Assembly: GCF_028282165.1 (NCBI RefSeq)
Contig: NZ_JANQIM010000016.1
Span: forward strand, 1-36,932
From: Winogradskyella sp.
GTDB lineage: Bacteria > Bacteroidota > Bacteroidia > Flavobacteriales > Flavobacteriaceae
DNA length: 36,932 nucleotides
Reading direction: 5' to 3'
The translations under genes and the position numbers were made by a program. Position 1 is the first letter of the stretch. Each line of letters starts with the position of its first letter. The notes below the pieces were generated by a model. That model was not told the DNA's origin. It was given only the letters and a program-made list of their open reading frames with translations, and searched no databases. Below, piece after piece: positions 17,128 through 25,270 of the stretch.

Positions 17128-17625
17128 GTGAAAAAAGATAAATTACATAACGTTAAATCTACAGGTTTTAAGACACCAGAGCATTACTTTGCCTCTTTTG
17201 AAGACAAACTCTTTGAACGCTTAAATGATAAAGCATCCATAGGTGTTGACGAAACTGGATTTAAAGTACCCGATGGTTATTTTGATAAACTCGACAGTGA
17301 AATCATTAAAGAATTAAATGCCGAAGATAAGCCAGTAATTAAACTAAACACCCGTAGAACACTTTACTATGTGGCTGGCATAGCTGCATCATTAGTTTTA
17401 ATGCTCGCTATTTTTTTGAATAAAGATGATGATGGAATTTCAGCCGAGATGGTAGAAACCTATCTAGAAAACCGTGATTTGGATAGTTACGAATTAGCAG
17501 AACTATTGCTTGATGCAGACCTACTCGAAGAGGATTTTACTTTAATTGAACCTGAATATAATGAAGATAATTTAGAATCTTATTTACTGGAAAACTTAGA
17601 TATAGAGACTATCTTACAACAATAA
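17128..17625 (+). CDS. putative anti-sigma factor with one transmembrane helix, cassette 1
   Basis: 165 residues, starting at GTG (17128). The cytoplasmic N-terminus contains a duplicated motif, GFKTPEHYFASFEDKLFERL (13-32) and GFKVPDGYFDKLDSEIIKEL (44-63). One transmembrane helix follows (about 79-97, LYYVAGIAASLVLMLAIFL), then a strongly acidic Leu/Glu/Asp-rich periplasmic tail. No classical zinc-binding anti-sigma (ZAS) HxxxCxxC motif was seen. The role as anti-sigma is inferred from position between the sigma gene and a periplasmic sensor-like gene, topology, and similarity of layout to known ECF loci. It lies 3 bp before the next gene. Confidence 0.7.
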   Translation: MKKDKLHNVKSTGFKTPEHYFASFEDKLFERLNDKASIGVDETGFKVPDGYFDKLDSEIIKELNAEDKPVIKLNTRRTLYYVAGIAASLVLMLAIFLNKDDDGISAEMVETYLENRDLDSYELAELLLDADLLEEDFTLIEPEYNEDNLESYLLENLDIETILQQ

Positions 17626-17628
17626 AAT

Positions 17629-18090
17629 ATGATAATGAAAAAATTAATCCCAATACTAATACTATTTTTTAGTCTCTCTACTTTTGCTCAAGGTGGTGAC
17701 AAAATGAAAGAGCGTATCAAGGCGCAGAAGATAGCTTTTATTTCAGATCAGCTAGACCTTAGTGAAGAGGAAGCACAGGGATTTTGGCCTATCTACAACG
17801 CTTATGAAGATACCGTAGAAGGTATTAGATCTAGCGAAATAAGAACTGTTAGAATGAAAATACGTCAAAACCCAGACATGTCTGAAGCAGAAGCCAATCA
17901 ATTGATATCCCAGCTTATCAAAGCCGAAGAAAACATACTTGCTGCTAAAATTAAGTTGGTCAACGATTTAAAGAAGGTCCTTTCCTCAGTTAAAATATTA
18001 AAACTTAGAGCAGTTGAAGACCAATTCAATAAAAGACTTCTCGATAAGTTAAAAGAGTTTAGAGAACAAAGACGAAACAGAAAAAACTGA
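17629..18090 (+). CDS. Spy/CpxP-like periplasmic protein, cassette 1
   Basis: 153 residues with a Sec signal peptide (KKLIPILILFFSLSTFA, cleavage near residue 21). The mature protein is all-helical and highly charged, with the segment IAFISDQLDLSEEEAQGFWPIYNAYED (34-61), the flavobacterial form of the LTxxQ/Spy motif region, and a basic C-terminal tail (FREQRRNRKN). Spy and CpxP relatives act as periplasmic chaperones and stress sensors. Alternative start at 17635 (MKKLIP) is equally plausible. Third gene of the sigma cassette, followed by a strong terminator. It would be the periplasmic arm of the system (inference). Confidence 0.8.
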   Translation: MIMKKLIPILILFFSLSTFAQGGDKMKERIKAQKIAFISDQLDLSEEEAQGFWPIYNAYEDTVEGIRSSEIRTVRMKIRQNPDMSEAEANQLISQLIKAEENILAAKIKLVNDLKKVLSSVKILKLRAVEDQFNKRLLDKLKEFREQRRNRKN

Positions 18091-18119
18091 AAGAAGAAGC
18101 CAAAACGGCTTCTTTTTTT
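18091..18119 (+). terminator. intrinsic terminator of sigma cassette 1
   Basis: AGAAGCC (18095-18101) pairs with GGCTTCT (18107-18113) around the loop AAAAC, with flanking A and T runs extending the stem and a T7 tract. It directly follows the stop of the Spy-like gene and reaches the stop of the convergent propeller gene. Confidence 0.9.
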
Positions 18120-19224
18120 ATTCCCTAAATGTTAATTTACTAATACGCCCTCTACCCGCTGCATAGGCAACGGAATCATTTAAAAATCGAATGGTGTAAA
18201 AACCCTCATCGCTTAAGTGCCTCCAATTATTGCCAGCATCGTTACTATAATCAATCCCTTTGAAACCCACTGCTACCAATTCCTTAGCATTACTATTAGG
18301 AATGTACTGCACACAACTTCTATAACCAGGCCCTTTAGCATTTGCTACCACTTGCCAGTTTCTTCCGCCATCACTTGTTCTTATTTTATTGGCTAAAGTA
18401 TCATTGGGTTGGGTATAATCGCCACCAATTGCGAAACCATTATTTTCATCGTAAAAGTCTATGGAATACATCCCAGTGGTTTCCTTGCCTTGTACAATTG
18501 GCGTATCGAAAACCTCCCATGTTTTACCTTTATTTGGCGAGTACAATATTCTACTTGCCTTTCCTCCAGTTGCAACCCAAGTATGGTCACCGACTATGGC
18601 GATATTGGTATCACTAGCAGCAAAAGCAGCCTCACCTTCTTTGGCCTTTGGCAAATCATCGCAAGATAATTTGTTCCAAGTCTTACCTCCATCTCTAGTA
18701 ATAATAACACTCATACAATCCTCAGTAGGATCGCCAATAGCCATACCTTCTTCATCATTCCAAAAATCCATGGAGTCGTAAAAAGCTTTTGGATGAACTT
18801 CTTGGTAAACAATTTTATTTTTTTCTAAATCAGCATCTAGACTAAACAGAACTGCTGGATTACCAATTGATATTCCATATCCTCTTTTTTCTCGAATAGC
18901 CATTGCCCTAAAATTTAGTTGTAATGTGTCATTTGATAGGTTAATTTTATGAACGTAATGCTTTCTATCCTTTAACGAATCAGTATGTTTAACTAAATAA
19001 TTAGGTAGAATTGTTCCAAACTCACCTCTTGACGTTAAAAACGCACAAATATTAACTTTTTCAGGCATAATTTTTACCAAATCAATTGCCCTAATGTTTA
19101 GAAGGGAATCTTGTAACAAAGTATTAATCTCTACTTTAGTCACTTCTCTAGCTTTAAATAATCTTTTTGATTTACAAGAGTGTAAACTAGCCAAGAAAAG
19201 TAAGCAAACAATTAATAATCGCAT
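18118..19224 (-). CDS. YCF48-like/BNR-repeat beta-propeller lipoprotein
   Basis: 368 residues. Lipoprotein signal with lipobox SLHSC (Cys17), followed by basic KSKR rather than an acidic export signal, so probably periplasmic-facing. It holds at least four Asp-box (BNR) motifs of the form SxDGGxTW: TRDGGKTWNKL, SPNKGKTWEVF, TSDGGRNWQVV and SNDAGNNWRHL. Together with FHYTIRFLNDSVAYAAG-like blade ends, this marks a seven-bladed YCF48/sialidase-type propeller. No sialidase catalytic set was seen. YCF48 relatives help assemble membrane complexes; flavobacterial members have no defined role. It lies between the two convergent sigma cassettes. Confidence 0.85.
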   Translation of the reverse strand: MRLLIVCLLFLASLHSCKSKRLFKAREVTKVEINTLLQDSLLNIRAIDLVKIMPEKVNICAFLTSRGEFGTILPNYLVKHTDSLKDRKHYVHKINLSNDTLQLNFRAMAIREKRGYGISIGNPAVLFSLDADLEKNKIVYQEVHPKAFYDSMDFWNDEEGMAIGDPTEDCMSVIITRDGGKTWNKLSCDDLPKAKEGEAAFAASDTNIAIVGDHTWVATGGKASRILYSPNKGKTWEVFDTPIVQGKETTGMYSIDFYDENNGFAIGGDYTQPNDTLANKIRTSDGGRNWQVVANAKGPGYRSCVQYIPNSNAKELVAVGFKGIDYSNDAGNNWRHLSDEGFYTIRFLNDSVAYAAGRGRISKLTFRE

Positions 19225-19250
19225 AAATAAAATATTTCCTTAAAAATAGA

Positions 19251-19280
19251 AAAGCTTTACAATATATCCGTAAAGCCTTT
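19251..19280 (-). terminator. terminator-like hairpin after the YHYH gene
   Basis: GCTTTAC (19254-19260) pairs with GTAAAGC (19270-19276) around a 9-nt loop. On the minus strand it is followed by TTTTCTATTTTT. It lies 66 nt downstream of the YHYH gene stop. Confidence 0.65.
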
Positions 19281-19345
19281 CCAATTAACAATAATCAATC
19301 AAATTATAAACTAACCAAATTTTATGTTGGGCCCTTTTAAAAAAA

Positions 19346-20494
19346 TTAACCTCTTCTTGCTGATCTTTGATTTCTATGTTGTAAAGCATTTTTCACTTCT
19401 TCTTCAGTGAGATAGCCATCTTTGTTGGCATCTACTCGGTCAAAAAAATCATGTAATGGCCCTTGTGCTTCATTTTTACTGATCCTCTTGTCATTATCTT
19501 TATCCATCTTTTCCAAAAGTTCTGAAAAGCTTGGTGTATATCTCCTCCCTCGCCTAGCTCTATTATCCATGTTCATAGATCTGTATTGCGGTCTTCTTTC
19601 TTCTTTATATTCACCCATTAAACATCTACTGACATATGGGAATTCACGAGTAACCAAATACATATAATGACCATCAACGGTAATGCCATTACACTCGTCT
19701 AAATCACCATAACCTTCAACATATTCAAAATCTGAAGTAAAAGTACCATCATGATGGCCTTCTACTGAAATCTGCATACGTTGCGTAGGGTTTTCGTAGG
19801 TACAATCCTCACCTTCCCTACTTCCGCTAACAGCCTTGTAACTCGACTTATACTTTCCACTTTTAGAGTAATACATTGGAAAACCATCGTGCGCAAAGCC
19901 TATATGGACTAAATCTTCACCAGAATCAAAATTTTCGATAACCGAAGTCGGAGTCCCATGATAGTGATATGCACCTGTAGGCTGCACATGAGCATGATTA
20001 AAATCCAATCCTAAATCAATGACATCTTGTAAGGCTTCAACACGATAGTTTTCACCAGTATCACAAATCACAACTTCAGCCGTTCCTGGTTCAAACTTCA
20101 CACCATTTAAAGCTACACCAGGTTCTCTTACCCATTTCGCTTTGCCTATATATTTAGGATATAATGGAAATGCATACGTTTTATTTTGGGATGAAATCGC
20201 ATTAGGATTTCCTTGATTCGGAAAATCACCTGTTTCATGGTCGGGTAAGGCATTGGTCGTCATGATTCTTTGGTTACCCTTTATCTTAACTACAGTCTTA
20301 GTGCCATAGGTTTCTCTATTTAAGGTATACTCGCCAAAATAGTTGTTGGTTTCTAAAGTAGTTTCATGGACATGTGATGTACCGTCATGATTGTGGGTGT
20401 ATTTTGCTTTTTGACTATTGCAGTTTAGTGACAGTAAAGCTAAAAGTCCGAATATTGGATATTGATTCATGAACATAATCATTGATTTAGTCAT
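19346..20494 (-). CDS. YHYH-domain lipoprotein with C-terminal EF-hand pair
   Basis: 382 residues. The signal peptide ends with lipobox SLNC (Cys25). A His-rich start (YTHNHDGTSHVHE, 32-44) may bind metal. The YHYH domain spans about residues 105-285, with the signature GAYHYHG (YHYH at 176-179) and FNHAHVQPTG just before it. The C-terminus has two EF-hand loops: DKDNDKRISKNE (331-342) and DANKDGYLTEEE (355-366), both keeping calcium-coordinating Asp/Asn positions and the final Glu. YHYH proteins have no known activity but are common beside copper or heavy-metal genes. Here it lies directly downstream of sigma cassette 2, which encodes a metal-resistance-like periplasmic protein. Confidence 0.85.
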   Translation of the reverse strand: MTKSMIMFMNQYPIFGLLALLSLNCNSQKAKYTHNHDGTSHVHETTLETNNYFGEYTLNRETYGTKTVVKIKGNQRIMTTNALPDHETGDFPNQGNPNAISSQNKTYAFPLYPKYIGKAKWVREPGVALNGVKFEPGTAEVVICDTGENYRVEALQDVIDLGLDFNHAHVQPTGAYHYHGTPTSVIENFDSGEDLVHIGFAHDGFPMYYSKSGKYKSSYKAVSGSREGEDCTYENPTQRMQISVEGHHDGTFTSDFEYVEGYGDLDECNGITVDGHYMYLVTREFPYVSRCLMGEYKEERRPQYRSMNMDNRARRGRRYTPSFSELLEKMDKDNDKRISKNEAQGPLHDFFDRVDANKDGYLTEEEVKNALQHRNQRSARRG

Positions 20495-20502
20495 TTAATT
20501 AA

Positions 20503-20540
20503 AAAAGTATTCATCATTATAGCTTTAGATGAATACTCTT
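20503..20540 (-). terminator. hairpin plus U run directly before the YHYH gene (second terminator or attenuator)
   Basis: AGTATTCATC (20506-20515) is perfectly complementary to GATGAATACT (20528-20537). On the minus strand it is followed by T6 and then, after only a few bases, by the YHYH start codon at 20494. No TAnnTTTG promoter was found between this hairpin and the cassette 2 terminator, so the YHYH gene may depend on read-through past both. Confidence 0.65.
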
Positions 20541-20576
20541 TAAAAAACTTGTGCCCAATGCTGTTAAATAAACTAA

Positions 20577-20601
20577 AAAAGACCTCTAGCTGAGATCTTT
20601 T
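20577..20601 (-). terminator. terminator of sigma cassette 2
   Basis: AAAAGACCTC (20577-20586) pairs with GAGATCTTTT (20592-20601) with one mismatch around a 5-nt loop. On the minus strand a T6 run follows. It lies 4 nt after the stop of the Spy-like gene. Confidence 0.75.
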
Positions 20602-20604
20602 GCC

Positions 20605-21114
20605 TTAATGTCTTGGTGGTGGAGGCCCATGTTCTTTGCCTACCTTTCCTCTAGGAGGTCTTCTTCCTCTTGTTGGAGGCCCTTTGTGTAACGCATCTTT
20701 CACAAGATCCTCAAAAGCTTCTTTTTGATTATTATCACATATATTGTATATCGCTCTGAAATGCTTAAATACTTCTAAATCTTTTTTCTTTTCATATTCT
20801 CCAATAACTGAAGTGATAGAGTCAATAACTGAATTGTCTGCATTAGGTTCGGATATCTTATCAAAAAGTGCGTCTTTAGTAGCTCTAATTTGTTCTGATA
20901 GAGTCATCATCTTTTCTCTGTGTGTTCGCTCTAACGCATTAAATTGTTTCAATTGAGCATTGTTAAAATTTAATCTATTGGTGATAAAACTATCCGGACT
21001 TTTTGGCCCTTTTGATTTATTTTCTTTTGCTTCTCCTAAATATTTAAATAAAAAGAAACCATTAACTACAATTAGAAATACAAGTAAGATATAAAGTGGT
21101 AATTGTTTTTTCAT
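20605..21114 (-). CDS. membrane-anchored Spy/heavy-metal-sensor-like periplasmic protein, cassette 2
   Basis: 169 residues. An N-terminal transmembrane anchor (about 6-26, PLYILLVFLIVVNGFFLFKYL) has no clear signal-peptidase site, so the protein is probably tethered to the inner membrane facing the periplasm. The helical body (FITNRLNFNNAQLKQFNALERTH, then MTLSEQIRATKDALFDKIS) matches the metal-resistance/Spy-like superfamily. The C-terminal 27 residues are Pro/Arg/Gly/His-rich, ending in HGPPPPRH, and might bind metal. It lies 3 bp after the putative anti-sigma gene. Role as a periplasmic sensor for sigma cassette 2 is inferred. Confidence 0.8.
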   Translation of the reverse strand: MKKQLPLYILLVFLIVVNGFFLFKYLGEAKENKSKGPKSPDSFITNRLNFNNAQLKQFNALERTHREKMMTLSEQIRATKDALFDKISEPNADNSVIDSITSVIGEYEKKKDLEVFKHFRAIYNICDNNQKEAFEDLVKDALHKGPPTRGRRPPRGKVGKEHGPPPPRH

Positions 21115-21117
21115 TTT

Positions 21118-21438
21118 CTAGTTAATTAAAGCATCTTCAGAATCTATAAGCAATCCATAACTTTCGGCAAAAGTCGAGATTTCTTCATCATAATTGTCAT
21201 CTCTCAACTGCATTACTGCAAAAACGTTTAAAGCCACTATTAATATTAATGTAGCGAACTGAAGTTGCGGTGTAAACCACGACCACACGGTAGCAGATTC
21301 TTCCTGTTTTTCCGAAAACATTTGCCGCAACGTTTTCTCTTTAAAAAATGGAGAAATTTTAACCTCGTCAATAGCATCTACGCTATTAATTGTTGCTTCA
21401 ATTTTTTGCTTTATACTCTTATTTTTTTCCATACCCAT
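21118..21438 (-). CDS. putative small anti-sigma factor with one transmembrane helix, cassette 2
   Basis: 106 residues, start at 21438 or 6 nt later at the second Met. It has a charged cytoplasmic N-terminus (EKNKSIKQKIEATINSVDAIDEV, then FFKEKTLRQMF), one transmembrane helix at about 59-77 (LQFATLILIVALNVFAVMQL), and a short acidic periplasmic tail (DDNYDEEISTFAESYGLL). The C-terminal acidic tail parallels that of the cassette 1 protein, though the two are not clearly similar in sequence. Anti-sigma role is inferred from position and topology. Lies 33 bp after the sigma gene and 3 bp before the Spy-like gene. Confidence 0.7.
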   Translation of the reverse strand: MGMEKNKSIKQKIEATINSVDAIDEVKISPFFKEKTLRQMFSEKQEESATVWSWFTPQLQFATLILIVALNVFAVMQLRDDNYDEEISTFAESYGLLIDSEDALIN

Positions 21439-21471
21439 ATACTTAGATGCAATAATCCTTAAAAACTTGCG

Positions 21472-22050
21472 TTACATGTTCTTTTTATAAAAATCCTCTA
21501 ATATGTTCTGTAAATTCTTCTTAGCCCTAAACATTAAAGACTCAACTGAGGATATACTTTTCTGTGTGATTTCACTAATTTCCTGATAGCTTAACCCATC
21601 TATTTTATGTAACGTAAATGTAACTCTTTGTGCCTCAGGCAAACTATTAATAGCTAAAAACAGGGTTTCACTTTTCTCTTTATTCTCTAAGATTATCCCT
21701 GGATGATTCATCTCTGTAAAATATGATGTTTTATCTATAGGTATTGCACTTCCACTTAAGGACTGTAAAAATGCAAATCGTTTTTTTGTATTACGTTTTC
21801 TAATAAATTCGAGGCACTTATTAGTTGTAATTCTGTAAATCCATGTAGATAGTTTAGAGTTGCCTTTAAATTTATGAATAGATCTAAACACCTCAACAAA
21901 AACATCTTGGGCCAAATCTTCGGCCTCCTCTTTATTTGGCACAAAAGAGATACAAGTTGAAAATACTTTCTGTTGAAAGTCATCTAATAGCTTGCCGTAA
22001 GCTGCCTCTTCACCTGCTATTAATCTCTTAATAAAGTCGTTTTGCTCCAA
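21472..22050 (-). CDS. ECF sigma factor, cassette 2
   Basis: 192 residues. Region 2 spans about 20-90, with EEAEDLAQDVFVEVFRSIHKFKGNSKLSTWIYRITTNKCLEFIRKR. Region 4 spans about 130-185, with LPEAQRVTFTLHKIDGLSYQEISEITQKSISSVESLMFRAKKNL. The linker is longer than in the cassette 1 sigma. It heads a three-gene minus-strand unit (sigma, one-TM protein, Spy-like) that mirrors cassette 1. The region upstream shares a 152-bp divergent intergenic stretch with the methyltransferase gene. ECF sigma factors usually drive their own operon; no primary-sigma TAnnTTTG was seen on this strand, which fits autoregulation (inference). Confidence 0.93.
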   Translation of the reverse strand: MEQNDFIKRLIAGEEAAYGKLLDDFQQKVFSTCISFVPNKEEAEDLAQDVFVEVFRSIHKFKGNSKLSTWIYRITTNKCLEFIRKRNTKKRFAFLQSLSGSAIPIDKTSYFTEMNHPGIILENKEKSETLFLAINSLPEAQRVTFTLHKIDGLSYQEISEITQKSISSVESLMFRAKKNLQNILEDFYKKNM

Positions 22051-22102
22051 ATACTTATTAATTATCGTTTACAAATTAAGAAATTAATTGATGAATTAAA
22101 TG

Positions 22103-22110
22103 TAACTTTG
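22103..22110 (+). promoter_or_regulatory. -7 promoter element for the rRNA methyltransferase gene
   Basis: TAACTTTG followed by CA fits TAnnTTTG. It lies 92 bp before the ATG at 22203. The -33 region is not convincing. Confidence 0.5.
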
Positions 22111-22202
22111 CACGCCTTTTACCACTAGACAATTGGTTAAAGCAAAATTGAGTTAATCATTTATACTGCCAACTGCGGCTGAATACTGTAAACTAAAAAA
22201 CA

Positions 22203-23420
22203 ATGCGTCTACACAGAAACTTATGCTTCGCAGTCATTGATGGGTTACACCAAATCTTCAATGAAAATGAATATGCCGATAAAGTTGTGCAACAACTATT
22301 AAAGCGTGATAAGCGCTGGGGCAGTCGCGATAGAGGTTTTATTGCAGAAACAACTTATGAAATTGTGAGATATATGCGCTTATATGCAGAAATCGCCAAT
22401 GTAAAAGCGCCTTACAACAGAGATAACTTATGGCGCCTATTTGCTGTTTGGGCAACCTTAAAGGGTATCAGGCTACCAGATTGGAAATATTTCTCCGATA
22501 CACCAACTCGAAAAATAAAAGGCCGCTTCGACGAACTATCTAAGATTAGAAAATATCGCGAATCCATACCTGATTGGATGGACCATTTAGGGCTTAAAGA
22601 ATTAGGTGAATCTACTTGGACTGATGAAATAGCGGCGCAAAACAAACAAGCCGACGTTATACTAAGAGTCAATACACTAAAAACCACTAAAAAAGATTTA
22701 CGCTTAAAGCTTCAATCCGAAGACATAGAAGCAGAATTCTTATCAAATTATCCTTCAGCTTTAAAGCTGAAGGAACGTGCCAATGTTTTTAAAACAGAGG
22801 CTTTTAAAAATGGTTGGCTCGAAGTTCAGGATGCATCATCACAGCTTGTGGCAGATTTTCTCGATGTAAAACCAGGCATGAAAGTTGTGGATGCCTGTGC
22901 AGGTGCAGGTGGTAAAACATTGCATTTGGCTTCACTTATGGAAAACAAGGGCCAAATCATTGCAATGGACATTTATGAAAGTAAACTAAAAAAGCTGAAA
23001 GTAAGAGCACGACGAAATGGTGTGCATAATGTAGAATTAAAAGTGATTGATTCTACAAAACCTATAAAGAAACTGCATGGTAAAGCAGATCGGCTATTAA
23101 TAGATGCGCCCTGCTCTGGTTTAGGTGTTTTAAGGAGAAATCCAGATGCCAAGTGGAAACTATCACCAGAGTTTATTGAAAATATAAAAAATACACAGAC
23201 CGAAGTATTGAATCAATATTCCAAAATGGTAAAACCTGGCGGAAATATGGTGTATGCTACCTGTTCTATTTTACCATCTGAAAATGAAAAACAAATTGAC
23301 AAATTCTTAACCTCAGAAACAGGAAAAGCGTTTACTTTTGTCAAGGACAAAAAAGTATTGGCCCATACATCTGGTTATGATGGGTTTTATATGGCACTAT
23401 TAGAAAAAACAAATGAATAA
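22203..23420 (+). CDS. RsmB/NSUN-type rRNA m5C methyltransferase
   Basis: 405 residues; SAM-dependent cytosine-C5 methyltransferase of 16S rRNA or tRNA. The N-terminal part (about 1-140) is an RsmB-like RNA-binding helical domain. The SAM site is DACAGAGGKTLHL (230-242). The two catalytic cysteines are Cys304 in DAPCSG and Cys354 in YATCSILPSE, the normal NOL1/NOP2/Sun pattern. The segment RRNPDAKWKLSPE is also typical. A perfect 24-bp palindrome lies inside the gene at 22751-22774 and encodes about residues 183-191 (YPSALKLKE). It does not disrupt the frame and homologues often have a similar peptide there. Followed after 9 bp by the endonuclease gene. Confidence 0.92.
   Translation: MRLHRNLCFAVIDGLHQIFNENEYADKVVQQLLKRDKRWGSRDRGFIAETTYEIVRYMRLYAEIANVKAPYNRDNLWRLFAVWATLKGIRLPDWKYFSDTPTRKIKGRFDELSKIRKYRESIPDWMDHLGLKELGESTWTDEIAAQNKQADVILRVNTLKTTKKDLRLKLQSEDIEAEFLSNYPSALKLKERANVFKTEAFKNGWLEVQDASSQLVADFLDVKPGMKVVDACAGAGGKTLHLASLMENKGQIIAMDIYESKLKKLKVRARRNGVHNVELKVIDSTKPIKKLHGKADRLLIDAPCSGLGVLRRNPDAKWKLSPEFIENIKNTQTEVLNQYSKMVKPGGNMVYATCSILPSENEKQIDKFLTSETGKAFTFVKDKKVLAHTSGYDGFYMALLEKTNE
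22751..22774. repeat. perfect 24-bp palindrome inside the methyltransferase gene
   Basis: The half-site TCCTTCAGCTTT is followed immediately by its exact reverse complement. There is no spacer. It is coding, in a surface-exposed linker before the catalytic domain. Confidence 0.85.
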
Positions 23421-23429
23421 ATTAGATTT

Positions 23430-25268
23430 ATGAAACAATTCTACCTACTCACATTTATATTCATCACATTTTTATCCTTTGGACAAGTTCCTACGGGCTA
23501 CTATGATTCAGCAGATGGGCTAACTGGTTTTGCTTTAAAATCCCAATTAAAACGAATCATCAACGATAATAATGATGGACTTTCTCCAGAATTTACGCAT
23601 AATGATCAAGGTGATAATTTAGATAATCTCTATGGCACCAGCGATCTAGATTCATACTATGAGAACGACGGAACTATTTTAGATATTTATTCAGAAAATC
23701 CTACAGGTGTCGATCCCTATAACTATGTTTTTCCTACAGATGAATGTGCTGGTAATTTTAGCAGCGAAGGAGAATGCTATAACAAAGAACATATTATACC
23801 TAGATCCGTCTATAACGAAGCAAGCCCAATGGTAGATGATGGGCACACAGTTATCCCTGTCGACGGTAGGGTGAACGGATTAAGAAGTAATTTTCCTTTT
23901 GGCGTTGTGGATGATAATCAACTTATTTCCCAAGGCGGAATAAGCAATCCAACAATGAATGGCTCTAAAGCCGGAGGTAATCTCAACAGTGGCTACTCAG
24001 CTGGTTACACAGACACTGTTTTTGAGCCCTTAGATGAGTTCAAAGGCGACGTGGCGAGAATGTACTTTTATTTTGTAACACGTTATGAAGACCAAGTTAA
24101 TAACTGGAGTAGTTACCCAATGTTCGATGGCACTAACAATAAAGCTTTAGATGATCCATTCTTAACAATCCTATTAACCTGGCATGCCAATGATCCCGTT
24201 TCTCAAAAAGAAATCGATAGAAACAATACGGTTTTTGATTATCAGAACAATAGAAACCCATTTGTTGACAATCCAAATTATGCAGCTCTGATTTGGTCTG
24301 GCACAGTTGATACTGAAGCTCCTACGGACCCAACAAATTTGGTGGCTTCTAATCCTACAGCTAATAGTATAGATCTTGATTGGACTGCATCGACAGATAA
24401 TGTTGCTGTAACATCGTATGATGTCTATATTAATAGCGTTTTCTCATTTAATACGGGTAATGCAAATACAAATACAACAGCCTCTGGTTTAATAACAGAT
24501 ACTCTTTACTGTTTTACCATAAAAGCAAGAGATGCTGCTGGTAATGAATCTGACTTTAGCAATGAGTCTTGTGAAGTCACTTTAAATGATGGCAGTGATC
24601 TAAATTGTGTCACAGAGACATTCGAAAATATAGGTACATCTTCAAGTTCATATTCTAACGTAACTTGGACAGGTGATGACATAGACATAACGTGGAATGC
24701 TACCGATTCTCGAACAGATCAAACCTTAGATAATAGGGCCATAACCATTAGGAATGGTATACTAGAACCTACTAATACTTCTGGAGACTTTGGACTCGTA
24801 GAGCAATTAACCGTAACAACTCAAAGAGTTTTCAGCGGAAATGCAGGTACATTTGATTTGGTAGTAAATGGGAATGTTATTGGTACAATTCCCTATACCG
24901 ATACACCAACTACAACTACCATTCCCGTAGATGTTATTTCGGTTAGCTCATTGGTAATCAACAATAACAGTAATCCTTCGAATAGAGTTATGTTCGACAA
25001 TCTATCCTGGACTTGTGGTTTGTTGAGCACAACTGAATATGACTTGAATAACATCACAATTTATCCAAACCCTGCTAGAGGTAATACATTACATATAAGT
25101 TCAAATCAGAACCTTACTTATGAGGTGTTCTCTATTTTAGGAAAAAAAGTTACTAATGGTAATGTTGTTAATCGCGAAATAAATATTGGCAACTTAAACA
25201 GGGGAATTTATATAATCAAACTAGTTCTTGGCAACCAGAGCAGAACTTATAAATTGGTTCGTCTCTAA
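23430..25268 (+). CDS. T9SS-secreted endonuclease I with fibronectin type III domain
   Basis: 612 residues. Signal peptide (LLTFIFITFLSFG, cleavage near residue 19). Residues about 20-290 are the endonuclease I domain: CYNKEHIIPRSVYNE (metal and catalytic His motif) and VIPVDGRVNGLRSNFPFG. About 295-385 is a fibronectin type III domain (APTDPTNLVAS to SNESCEVTL). A beta-rich linker domain follows. The last 75 residues are a type A T9SS sorting domain: ITIYPNPARGNTLHIS, YEVFSILGKKV and GIYIIKLVLGNQSRTYKLVR. It would be exported through the type IX system and digest extracellular DNA or RNA for nutrients (inference). Lies in a run of same-strand genes. Confidence 0.92.
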   Translation: MKQFYLLTFIFITFLSFGQVPTGYYDSADGLTGFALKSQLKRIINDNNDGLSPEFTHNDQGDNLDNLYGTSDLDSYYENDGTILDIYSENPTGVDPYNYVFPTDECAGNFSSEGECYNKEHIIPRSVYNEASPMVDDGHTVIPVDGRVNGLRSNFPFGVVDDNQLISQGGISNPTMNGSKAGGNLNSGYSAGYTDTVFEPLDEFKGDVARMYFYFVTRYEDQVNNWSSYPMFDGTNNKALDDPFLTILLTWHANDPVSQKEIDRNNTVFDYQNNRNPFVDNPNYAALIWSGTVDTEAPTDPTNLVASNPTANSIDLDWTASTDNVAVTSYDVYINSVFSFNTGNANTNTTASGLITDTLYCFTIKARDAAGNESDFSNESCEVTLNDGSDLNCVTETFENIGTSSSSYSNVTWTGDDIDITWNATDSRTDQTLDNRAITIRNGILEPTNTSGDFGLVEQLTVTTQRVFSGNAGTFDLVVNGNVIGTIPYTDTPTTTTIPVDVISVSSLVINNNSNPSNRVMFDNLSWTCGLLSTTEYDLNNITIYPNPARGNTLHISSNQNLTYEVFSILGKKVTNGNVVNREINIGNLNRGIYIIKLVLGNQSRTYKLVRL

Positions 25269-25270
25269 AA

